Source of the DNA: Bradyrhizobium sp. CCBAU 53338
Lineage (GTDB): Bacteria > Pseudomonadota > Alphaproteobacteria > Rhizobiales > Xanthobacteraceae
DNA: 64,000 bases
Direction of reading: 5' to 3'
Assembly (NCBI RefSeq): GCF_015291665.1
Contig: NZ_CP030048.1
Span: 496,001-560,000 of the forward strand
Part shown: positions 55,294 through 64,000 of the stretch, one piece after another
Layout of the letters: each line of letters begins with the position of its first letter
Numbering within the stretch: the first letter of the stretch is position 1
The notes under the pieces: generated by a model
What the model was told of the DNA's origin: nothing
Database searches by the model: none
Seen by the model: only the letters and a program-made list of their open reading frames with translations
Program-made: the position numbers and the translations under genes

Positions 55294-56070
55294 GTGCAGA
55301 AATATGAAATCACAGGAAACGCACCCGTGCTGTCGGCCCTCAACGGACGCGTGAGCAATCGACTGGCCCGGCATTTCCGCGCCGCGCCGCACCGTTTGCC
55401 GGCGCATGCGCCGATGGTTAGCTTCACCTTTGATGACGCGCCCGACAGCGCCGCAGGCGAGGGCGCCGCGCTGCTGGAGGCTCATGGCGGGCGCGGCACC
55501 TTCTATCTCTCCGGCAGCCTGATCGACCAGCCCGACGATCATTGGCACGGCCTGTCGAACGATGCGATCGTCCGGCTGCATCGTGCCGGCCACGAGATCG
55601 GTTGCCATACCTTCTCGCATCTGCGCGCGGTGGATCTCGACGAGAGCGCGATGGCGCACGAGATCGAACGCAACCGCAGTCATTTCCTCGGCATCGACTC
55701 CTCGATCCGGCTCGAGAATTTCGCCTATCCTTATGGGCTCGCCTCGGTCTGGCGCAAGCCGCAGCTCGCCCAAAACTTCCGCTCTGCGCGGGGCATCCTT
55801 CCGGGCGTCAACAGCGACGTCATCGATCTCCAGTTCCTGCGCGCTTCGCCGCTGGTCAATTGCGAGATCGACACGGTGGGCGTGGACCGCTACTTCGACG
55901 AGGCCGTCGCAAGCGGCGGCTGGCTGATCTTCTACGGTCATGACGTCGTCGATGCGCCGAGCCCCTATGGCTGCACGCCGGCCCTGCTGCGCCACGCGCT
56001 GGAGGCGGCGGAAAGGCGCAACATGCCGATCGTGACCGTCGCGGAGGCCCTGCGCAGGATTGGGGCGTAG
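55294..56070 (+). CDS. Polysaccharide deacetylase family protein
   Basis: A 258-residue carbohydrate-esterase-4 domain: motif 1 [10 protein letters not shown] with the catalytic Asp and metal Asp, motif 2 [10 protein letters not shown] with the two metal His, and a later WLIFYGHDV motif. It should remove acetyl or related groups from an N-acetylated glycan. No signal peptide is evident, so a cytoplasmic or non-classical location is possible. The start is uncertain: GTG at 55294 is given; GTG at 55327 has AGGA upstream and is an alternative. Confidence 0.87.
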   Translation: MQKYEITGNAPVLSALNGRVSNRLARHFRAAPHRLPAHAPMVSFTFDDAPDSAAGEGAALLEAHGGRGTFYLSGSLIDQPDDHWHGLSNDAIVRLHRAGHEIGCHTFSHLRAVDLDESAMAHEIERNRSHFLGIDSSIRLENFAYPYGLASVWRKPQLAQNFRSARGILPGVNSDVIDLQFLRASPLVNCEIDTVGVDRYFDEAVASGGWLIFYGHDVVDAPSPYGCTPALLRHALEAAERRNMPIVTVAEALRRIGA

Positions 56071-56174
56071 CTTTTCACCTCTACCCGCTTGTGGAGGAAG
56101 AAGATGTGCTTGCCACGCCAACGCCGCCATGCGACTGGCGTTGTGACGAATCTCTCAAAGCCTCCGACACGCCC

Positions 56175-58040
<1,866 letters not shown>

Positions 58041-58045
58041 GATAT

Positions 58046-58190
58046 CTTGTCATCCCGGACAAACGCAGCGAAGCGGATCGCAGATCCTGGATCCATACCG
58101 CGTGATTTATCTTGAGGCAGGGGGGAGACGTCCTTCGCCAAACGTCTCCCTGGGGTCATGGGTCCCGGCTTTCGCCGGGACGACAGTTGA
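58046..58190. repeat. Bradyrhizobium-type composite REP repeat
   Basis: The outer ends GTCATCCCGG and CCGGGACGAC are inverted repeats (9 of 10 pairs). Inside lie TGGATCCATACCGCGTGATT and a perfect 9-bp hairpin GGGAGACGT/ACGTCTCCC (58123-58150). The ends match the hairpin at 30082-30132. It fills the convergent gap between recQ and acdS. Confidence 0.75.
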
Positions 58191-58213
58191 GGGCGGGCTC
58201 GAGCCAGGCTACC

Positions 58214-59230
58214 TCAGCCGTTCCTGAACGCGTAACCATAACCGTTCAGCGCCGGCGCGCCGCCGAGATGGGCGTAGAGGATCTTCGCGCCCTTCTCGAA
58301 ATGGTTCTTCTTCACGAGGTCGATCAGGCCCTGCATCGATTTGCCTTCATAGACAGGGTCGGTGATCATGGCTTCGAGGCGCGCGGTGAGGCGGATCGCT
58401 TCCTTGGTCTCTTCCGAGGGAACGCCATAGGCGGGATAGGCGTAGTCCTCGATCAGCACGACGTCGTCTGCAACGATGTCCTTGCCGAGTTCGACGAGTT
58501 TCGCGGTGTTCTGGGCGATCGCGAGCACCTGCGCTTTCGTCTGCGCCGGGGTGAACGAGGCATCGATGCCGATCACCTTTCGCGCACGGCCGTCGGCGGC
58601 GAAGCCGACCAGCATGCCGCCATGGGTCGAGCCGGTGACGGTGCAGACGATGACGTAGTCGAACTTGAAGCCGAGCTCGGCTTCCTGCTTGCGTACTTCC
58701 TCGGCAAAGCCGACATAGCCGAGCCCGCCGAATTTATGCACGGAGGCGCCGGCTGGGATTGCGTAGGGCTTGCCGCCGGCGGCTTTCACTTCCTCGATCG
58801 CCTGCTCCCAGCTCTTGCGGATGCCGATGTCAAAGCCGTCGTCGACCAGGCGCACGTCGGCGCCCATGATGCGCGAGAGCATGATGTTGCCGACGCGGTC
58901 ATAGACGGCGTCCTCGTGCGGCACCCAGGCTTCCTGCACCAGGCGGCACTTCATGCCGATCTTGGCCGCTACGGCCGCGATCATGCGGGTGTGGTTCGAC
59001 TGCACGCCGCCGATCGAGACCAGCGTGTCGGCGTTCGAGGCGATCGCGTCGGGAATGATGTATTCGAGCTTGCGCAGCTTGTTGCCGCCGTAGGCGAGGC
59101 CGGAATTGCAGTCCTCGCGCTTGGCGTAGATCTCGACGTTGCCGCCGAGATGCTTCGACAGCCGCTCCAGCTTCTCGATGGGCGTCGGGCCGAAGGTGAG
59201 CGGATAGCGTGCGAATTTGTCCAGGTTCAT
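58214..59230 (-). CDS. acdS: 1-aminocyclopropane-1-carboxylate deaminase
   Basis: A 338-residue fold-type II PLP enzyme with the PLP lysine Lys51 ([10 protein letters not shown]). The residues that separate true ACC deaminases from D-cysteine desulfhydrases, Glu295 (with Tyr294) and Leu322, are both present by count. It breaks the ethylene precursor ACC into ammonia and 2-oxobutyrate, which can lower plant ethylene and support nodulation or growth promotion. Length is the family norm. It is divergent from an Lrp regulator, the classic acdS-acdR arrangement. Confidence 0.96.
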   Translation of the reverse strand: MNLDKFARYPLTFGPTPIEKLERLSKHLGGNVEIYAKREDCNSGLAYGGNKLRKLEYIIPDAIASNADTLVSIGGVQSNHTRMIAAVAAKIGMKCRLVQEAWVPHEDAVYDRVGNIMLSRIMGADVRLVDDGFDIGIRKSWEQAIEEVKAAGGKPYAIPAGASVHKFGGLGYVGFAEEVRKQEAELGFKFDYVIVCTVTGSTHGGMLVGFAADGRARKVIGIDASFTPAQTKAQVLAIAQNTAKLVELGKDIVADDVVLIEDYAYPAYGVPSEETKEAIRLTARLEAMITDPVYEGKSMQGLIDLVKKNHFEKGAKILYAHLGGAPALNGYGYAFRNG

Positions 59231-59272
59231 TGGATCATCCCAATTGGCGTTGTGTCTGGGATGTGCCTAGCA

Positions 59273-59308
59273 TTGCACCGCAAGAAGGTGCTTTCGAATA
59301 TTGCACCG
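59273..59308. promoter_or_regulatory. Candidate AcdR/Lrp sites in the acdS-acdR intergenic region
   Basis: TTGCACCG occurs twice, 28 bp apart (59273 and 59301), and the first copy overlaps an inverted repeat GCACC-N7-GGTGC (59275-59291). They lie 43-78 bp upstream of acdS, suiting activation by the divergent Lrp protein. Confidence 0.5.
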
Positions 59309-59389
59309 TTTTTGTGAGTGGTCTTGCATGATATTCGAGTTTAGCTATTAGTTCTTCCAGAATGTGCCTATTTCACGGAAGTTTCTTCC

Positions 59390-59854
59390 ATGTCAGCTAG
59401 ACTGGACCGTATCGACCTCAAGATGTTGAGATTGCTGCAGAATAACGGTCGGCTCAGCAATGCCGAGCTAGCCGCATCAGTCGCGATCAGCCCCGCCACC
59501 TGCCATCGCCGCACCCAGCGCCTGTTCGAGGATGGCTTCATCGCCGCTGTCCGGGCCATGGTGGAGCCGAAGAAAGTGGCGAAGGGCACGCTGGTGATGG
59601 TCGGCGTGGTGCTCGACCGCTCGACCCCGGAGAGCTTTGCCACCTTCGAGCAGGCGATCGCCAGGCTGAAATTCGTGCTCGACTGCCACCTCGTCGCCGG
59701 CGACTTCGACTATTTCCTCAAAATCCGCGTCGGCGACATGGAAGATTTCAACCGCATCCACGGCGAGCAGCTCATCGCGCTGCCCGGCGTCCGGCAGACC
59801 CGCACCTTCTTCGTCATGAAAGAGGTCGTCGACAACGCGCCGCTGGAGTTCTAA
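59390..59854 (+). CDS. acdR: Lrp-family regulator of ACC deaminase
   Basis: A 154-residue Lrp protein: helix-turn-helix (LDRIDLKMLRLLQNNGRLSNAELAASVAISPATCHRR) and RAM domain (LVMVGVVLDRSTPESF, LVAGDFDYFLKIRVGDMEDF). AcdR activates acdS in the presence of ACC in other rhizobia; the divergent position and the site repeats between the genes fit that model. It is followed after 45 bp by a PLP enzyme gene that may be under the same control. Confidence 0.92.
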   Translation: MSARLDRIDLKMLRLLQNNGRLSNAELAASVAISPATCHRRTQRLFEDGFIAAVRAMVEPKKVAKGTLVMVGVVLDRSTPESFATFEQAIARLKFVLDCHLVAGDFDYFLKIRVGDMEDFNRIHGEQLIALPGVRQTRTFFVMKEVVDNAPLEF

Positions 59855-59899
59855 GCGGGACCCATTGATGCGCAATATGCCTCATGCGAGATTCGACCG

Positions 59900-61045
59900 A
59901 TGCAGCCGCTTCCCTTTCGCCAACACGATCCCGCCGCCCCCAGCTATCGGCGCGGCTGGGTCGACGAGGCCATCGCTGCGATCGAAGCCGACCAGTGCCG
60001 CACGGCCGACACTCATCTGATCCGGCTGATCGTTCCGGCACTCTCGGGCATCGACCTCTATCTGAAGGACGAGTCCACGCACCCGACCGGAAGCCTCAAG
60101 CATCGGCTGGCGCGCTCGCTGTTCCTCTACGCGCTCTGCAATGGCCACATTCGCCAAGGTACGCCCGTTGTCGAGGCGTCGTCCGGCTCCACTGCGGTGT
60201 CGGAAGCTTATTTCGCACAGATGATCGGTGTGCCCTTCTACGCCGTGATGCCGCGCACGACCTCGGCGGAGAAGATCGCCGCGATCGAGCATTACGGCGG
60301 CAATTGCCACCTGATCGACGACAGCCGCGCGCTCTATGCCGAGGCGGCCGCGCTCGCCGCGCGTCTGGACGGTCACTACATGGACCAGTTCACTTTCGCC
60401 GAGCGTGCCACCGACTGGCGCGGCAACAACAACATCGCCGAATCGATCTTCACGCAATTGAAGGGCGAACCGCGGCCGCTGCCGGACTGGATCGTGATGG
60501 GAGCGGGCACCGGCGGCACCTCGGCCACCATCGGCCGCTATTTGCGCTATCGCCAGTATCCGACACGGCTATGCGTTGCCGATGTCGAACATTCCGCTTT
60601 CTTCGACTGCTTCCGCGCGCAGGATCGCTCGCGTGTTTGCGAGCGTCCCTCGTTGATCGAAGGCGTCGGCCGGCCGCGCTGCGAGCCGTCCTTCGTGCCA
60701 GGCGTGGTCGACCGCATGATGAAGATCCCGGATGCGGCGACGATCGCCGCGATGAACGTGTTGTCGCGCCGGCTGCGCCGCGCGGTCGGCGGCTCCACGG
60801 GGACCAATTTCCTTGTGCTGTGCCGGTTGGCCTCGGAAATGCGAAAGGCAGGCCAGACCGGATCGCTCGTGACGTTGATCTGCGATTCCGGCGAGCGTTA
60901 CCGGCAGACCTATTATGAGCCGAATTGGCTGAAGGCCCGCGGCCTCGATCCGGGGCCGGTCGAGGCGGCCCTATCGTCGTTCCTCGCGACGGGTGAGCCG
61001 TTGACGCTCACAGTCGACGACGTCGGAAATCCGCAGAGCATATGA
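59900..61045 (+). CDS. PLP-dependent cysteine-synthase-family enzyme, L-cysteine desulfhydrase-like (Cds1)
   Basis: A 381-residue fold-type II PLP enzyme. The lysine region reads [20 protein letters not shown], the phosphate loop [11 protein letters not shown], and the stretch [21 protein letters not shown] is shared with the Cds1 desulfhydrases of mycobacteria. Such enzymes release sulfide and pyruvate from cysteine; synthase activity cannot be excluded. No ribosome site is strong. Its place after acdR, next to acdS, suggests control by the same regulator or a link to PLP-dependent amino-acid catabolism. Confidence 0.82.
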   Translation: MQPLPFRQHDPAAPSYRRGWVDEAIAAIEADQCRTADTHLIRLIVPALSGIDLYLKDESTHPTGSLKHRLARSLFLYALCNGHIRQGTPVVEASSGSTAVSEAYFAQMIGVPFYAVMPRTTSAEKIAAIEHYGGNCHLIDDSRALYAEAAALAARLDGHYMDQFTFAERATDWRGNNNIAESIFTQLKGEPRPLPDWIVMGAGTGGTSATIGRYLRYRQYPTRLCVADVEHSAFFDCFRAQDRSRVCERPSLIEGVGRPRCEPSFVPGVVDRMMKIPDAATIAAMNVLSRRLRRAVGGSTGTNFLVLCRLASEMRKAGQTGSLVTLICDSGERYRQTYYEPNWLKARGLDPGPVEAALSSFLATGEPLTLTVDDVGNPQSI

Positions 61046-61104
61046 AGCCCTGCGTCATAGCCGGGGCCGCGGTCCGCGCCAGGAACGGTTCCGCCGCGTC
61101 CTTA

Positions 61105-62685
61105 TCACTCCGCCGCCTTGCTTGCAGGTGGCTCGGGCGTCCAGGCGACACAGCGATTGCGGCCTTCGTCCTTGGCCTGATAGAGCGCCTGATCGGCCGC
61201 ACCCATCAGCGCGTCGATGCCGGACATGCCGACTGTGGCCTCGGCAATGCCGATGCTCACGGTAACGCCGAATTGCACCTGATGCGCGTTCAGCCGGGTC
61301 GCCATCGCACGCTTGCGGATTCGCTCGGCGACGAGCTTGGCGCGTGAGAGGCTGGTCTCGGGCAGCAGAACCGCGAACTCCTCGCCGCCAATGCGACCGA
61401 CGAGATCGGACTTGCGCTTGCCCTCGTTGCATGCGGCTGCAACGGCCTTGATCGCTTCGTCGCCGACCGCGTGGCCGTAGCGATCATTGACCGACTTGAA
61501 ATGATCGATGTCGAGCATCAGGACCGAGACCGAGCGGTAGTAGCGCTGGAAGCGGCTCCATTCCGCATCGAGTGCCCCCAGGAAATGCCGACGGTTGAAC
61601 AGGCCCGTGAGTGGATCGGTGGTCGCCAGCCGCTCCAGCATGGTGGCCTTGTTGTTGAGATCGGTGATGTCGACATAGGTCAACATGCGGCCGCCGTTCG
61701 ACATCGTGGTGCAATGGGCCCTGATCCGCCGCCCGTCGGGCGTCTGTAGGTCGCGCACGTGATCGCCGGCCATGACCTCGGCGACGCGCTTGGTCGGAAA
61801 TTTTGCCAGCTCGTTCGCCGGAAGGTCCGGTGCACTGGCGCGGTGCGCGCGGCTCACCAGCCAAGCATAGGCCGGGCGGGCGGCGGCCTCCTCTTCGCTC
61901 ACCTCCCAGAACCGCCGCATCCGCAGATTCATGAAGCTCGCGTTCAGGCTGGAATCGAGCAGGAGAACGCCGTCCTGAACATTCTCCAGGGCGTCCCGCA
62001 GGAGCTTCAGCTCGTCCGAGGCACGCACGATATCGGTGACCGGAGTATAGGTCAGCATGCGCCCGCCGTCGGGCAATGGCGTGCACTGTACGCGCACGAC
62101 ATCGCCATTGGTTCGACGTACATCGACCGGTGTCGGATCGCCCGCCTCAATGACGCGGACACGCTCCCTGACATGGGCATCGAGGGCAGGATCCGGCACC
62201 TCATAGGCTCCGATGTCACGTCCGTGATGCAGCAGTGTGAGAATGGATGGATTGCTGTCGGCAACCTCGTCGGGCAGGTGCCACATCTGGCGAAACGAGC
62301 GGTTGATGAGGCGGGCCCTGAGGTGGGTGTCGAGCAGCACGATCCCGGTCGGCACATGATCGAGCGCGGCGCGTAGCGCCAACATCTGGCCGCGCATCAG
62401 CGCGTCGGACGAACGGTCGCGCTCCTCGCCCGTCGGGTGCTCGCCGCCGGGCTGTTCGAAGGCGACCCCGACTTGGCGGTCGGCCCGCCAAACCACCCGA
62501 CAGGCTAGGCTCTCGCGCCCCGCGAGTCTGAGCTGGAAGCGCTCGGGCACGCCGAGGCCGCTTTCCATCTCCAGTGTCGCGGCCTCTTCGGACAGCCGAC
62601 GCACGACACAGTCGATCGACGACTGGCCGAAATTGAAGAAGATCTTCCCAGCAAGGAACGTCCGTTCCGTGACCAAGCGGGACAT
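61105..62685 (-). CDS. Diguanylate cyclase with PilZ-like and two PAS domains
   Basis: The 526-residue protein has an N-terminal PilZ-like region (about 20-85), two PAS_7-type domains (about 100-220 and 228-345, each ending with a GGRMLTYxxxTD motif) and a C-terminal GGDEF domain (about 350-510). The catalytic GGEEF is intact and an inhibitory-site RxxD lies five residues before it (RKSDLVGRI). It should make cyclic di-GMP with product inhibition and may also bind c-di-GMP through PilZ. There are no membrane segments, so it is a cytoplasmic sensor. The signals are unknown. Confidence 0.9.
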   Translation of the reverse strand: MSRLVTERTFLAGKIFFNFGQSSIDCVVRRLSEEAATLEMESGLGVPERFQLRLAGRESLACRVVWRADRQVGVAFEQPGGEHPTGEERDRSSDALMRGQMLALRAALDHVPTGIVLLDTHLRARLINRSFRQMWHLPDEVADSNPSILTLLHHGRDIGAYEVPDPALDAHVRERVRVIEAGDPTPVDVRRTNGDVVRVQCTPLPDGGRMLTYTPVTDIVRASDELKLLRDALENVQDGVLLLDSSLNASFMNLRMRRFWEVSEEEAAARPAYAWLVSRAHRASAPDLPANELAKFPTKRVAEVMAGDHVRDLQTPDGRRIRAHCTTMSNGGRMLTYVDITDLNNKATMLERLATTDPLTGLFNRRHFLGALDAEWSRFQRYYRSVSVLMLDIDHFKSVNDRYGHAVGDEAIKAVAAACNEGKRKSDLVGRIGGEEFAVLLPETSLSRAKLVAERIRKRAMATRLNAHQVQFGVTVSIGIAEATVGMSGIDALMGAADQALYQAKDEGRNRCVAWTPEPPASKAAE

Positions 62686-62829
62686 TCGCAGTCTCCGACG
62701 CTGAACTTCATGCGAAAAGCCGCCTGAGTGTCGCGCAAGGTTACTTGCGGTAATCTAACACTCTCGATGTTTTCGAATGAGGATTAACGACCGGTTGACG
62801 CGGAACCTACAAAATTCCCAAGTTCGCGG

Positions 62830-63732
62830 TTAGTTGCGCACCGCGTAGAGCGGTGTGCGCAGGGTCACCTGGTAGGACGGCTTCGGCATCCACGCGATCT
62901 GCGCGGTGATCCCGAACAGGCGATTGTCATTGTCATCCATGCGATCGAGGTCGAGCCGCAGGATTGGCTGCGTGAAGGGCTCCGCGAGCGTCCGGCCGGC
63001 GAGTTGCGCGCCGCCGAATGACTGCACGCCGAGGCGGCCGGTGAACTTCCAGTCGTTCGGCCACTGGTAGTAGCCGCCGGCATAGAGGATCGTGTTCGGC
63101 TTGATCCGGGCGACGAGGCTCGCGATGTCGGTGTGGGTGTATTGCATGCCGGCGAGCCAGCCCCGAGTCTCATCCTCGTCCAGCGCGTAATCGAATTCGA
63201 GCACATTGTTGAACGAATTCGTCATGCCCTGTTCGTTCGGCACCGACTGCGTCAGCGTCGATTGCAACGTGATGGTCGGGATCTTGCCGCCGTTCTGCTG
63301 GTGGAGATCGGCCTGCACGCCGATGTTCCAGCTGGTGATATCGAAGGACGACCAGCCGCCGCCGATGTTCGTCGACGAGCCGGAGACACCGCCATACAGC
63401 GACACGCGGTCGCTGACATCCACGGTCAGCGGCAGGTCGACCGCGATCGATTTTGCGGCCGGCAAGCCGTTCGGCAGGGTCACGCCACGTTGTGCCGCGA
63501 GCGCCTCGAACGCGGCTGAGAGGGAGCTGTTGCCGAAGCCAAGCCCGAGCGTGCCCGCAGGGATCGTGGCATAGGTCGTGCGGAGATCGAGATAGATGTT
63601 GGGAACGGCCGGTTTTGCCGGCGAATCCTCCTCGTCGGCAGCACGGGCGGCGCCGACCGGGATCGTCGCACAAAGCAATCCCGTCGCGACAACGCGCAGG
63701 GCTGAGCGGGTCGATCGGCTGCAATGAGACAC
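62830..63732 (-). CDS. Outer-membrane-like protein, unknown function
   Basis: About 300 residues with a signal peptide (SALRVVATGLLCATIPVGA, cut near ARAAD) and a mature region rich in alternating polar/aromatic strands with many Gly, Tyr and Trp (SLYGGVSGSSTNIGGGWSSFD, AGMQYTHTDIASLV, ILYAGGYYQWPNDWKF), consistent with a beta barrel. The C-terminus YAVRN lacks the terminal Phe of classic porins. I recognise no family with confidence. The start is uncertain: GTG at 63732 gives the best signal; a TTG at 63804 would add 24 residues. Confidence 0.7.
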   Translation of the reverse strand: MSHCSRSTRSALRVVATGLLCATIPVGAARAADEEDSPAKPAVPNIYLDLRTTYATIPAGTLGLGFGNSSLSAAFEALAAQRGVTLPNGLPAAKSIAVDLPLTVDVSDRVSLYGGVSGSSTNIGGGWSSFDITSWNIGVQADLHQQNGGKIPTITLQSTLTQSVPNEQGMTNSFNNVLEFDYALDEDETRGWLAGMQYTHTDIASLVARIKPNTILYAGGYYQWPNDWKFTGRLGVQSFGGAQLAGRTLAEPFTQPILRLDLDRMDDNDNRLFGITAQIAWMPKPSYQVTLRTPLYAVRN

Positions 63733-63913
63733 GTGACAATCCGACGCGCGGCGATTTGATGACGGAGCCGTTGTTAGTTGGAACGTGATCGTTTGCCTGG
63801 TCAAGCGTTATCCGCAAACGATGGACGATATCGAAGTGCCCGGTTACCGCGCCGTGCTCGTCCTGACTCCTCTTACGCCAGAGTGCAGGTCTGACAATTG
63901 AAGGACAACAGCC

Positions 63914-64000
63914 ATGAACACGTCACGCCGCTTCCTGCTCGCTGGCCTGGCGGGCCCTGCCGCGGCTCCGGCGGCCGTCGCCGCCGCGCATTGGCCTGAT
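63914..64000 (+). CDS. Start of a Tat-exported protein, truncated by the window edge
   Basis: Twenty-nine codons are visible: a start with AAGGA upstream and an N-terminus MNTSRRFLLAGLAG, a twin-arginine signal (SRRFLLA), followed by an Ala-rich hydrophobic stretch. The function cannot be judged from this part. Confidence 0.6.
   Translation, partial: MNTSRRFLLAGLAGPAAAPAAVAAAHWPD

Overview
The window is a chromosomal segment of a high-GC alphaproteobacterium, most probably Bradyrhizobium or a close relative in the Nitrobacteraceae. The evidence is the gene set (homogentisate pathway with MarR/Lrp control, form II cox genes, lanthanide-type PQQ dehydrogenase, ACC deaminase with its own Lrp regulator, otsBA with sigma-EcfG-type promoters) and the REP/RIME-like palindromes typical of Rhizobiales. 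The genus is inferred from gene families, not from a marker-gene comparison. Genes are tightly packed, and I see no prophage, CRISPR array or complete insertion sequence.

Layout. 1-6.1 kb: the end of an LTXXQ-motif protein, a probable restriction-subunit remnant, a membrane adenylate/guanylate cyclase and an AsmA-type protein. 6.1-13.4 kb: a Crp/Fnr regulator, an RND efflux pump with its adaptor, an OmpA-domain protein and a caspase-fold/TPR protein that has lost both catalytic residues. 13.8-24 kb: aromatic catabolism, with metallo-hydrolases, a MarR regulator facing an FAD monooxygenase across a palindromic operator, DUF2783, hmgA, fahA, DUF1272, an Lrp regulator and hppD. Together HppD, HmgA and FahA would take 4-hydroxyphenylpyruvate towards fumarate and acetoacetate (the maleylacetoacetate isomerase step is not seen here). 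24-30 kb: a CaiB-type CoA transferase/racemase and a form II coxSLM operon with divergent coxG.

30.4-37.7 kb is the most distinctive block. It holds a lanthanide-type PQQ alcohol dehydrogenase, a periplasmic XoxJ-like domain fused to a c-type cytochrome, two tandem NarL/LuxR response regulators and, convergent to them, a FIST protein overlapping a hybrid histidine kinase. That last pair resembles the NosP/NahK nitric-oxide-responsive pair of Pseudomonas. 38-45 kb: a chemoreceptor, then DUF3175 and an MFS-otsB operon transcribed from back-to-back sigma-EcfG-like promoters, then otsA. This looks like a stress-induced trehalose module. 45-52.7 kb: tRNA-Ser(GGA), a LysR/MFS/aldo-keto reductase group, an amidase with a histone-H1-like basic tail, a Tad-type pilus-associated protein and a glutathione transferase. 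52.9-64 kb: a metY-metA operon with a structured leader, a polysaccharide deacetylase, recQ, acdS with divergent acdR, a cysteine-desulfhydrase-like enzyme, a PilZ/PAS/GGDEF protein, an outer-membrane-like protein and the start of a Tat-exported protein.

Small-scale features of note are a 22-bp repeat placed identically downstream of two signalling genes, a diverged copy of the marR 3' end flanking a methyltransferase gene, and several dyad operators. Functions are read from motifs and gene context only; no database search was possible.
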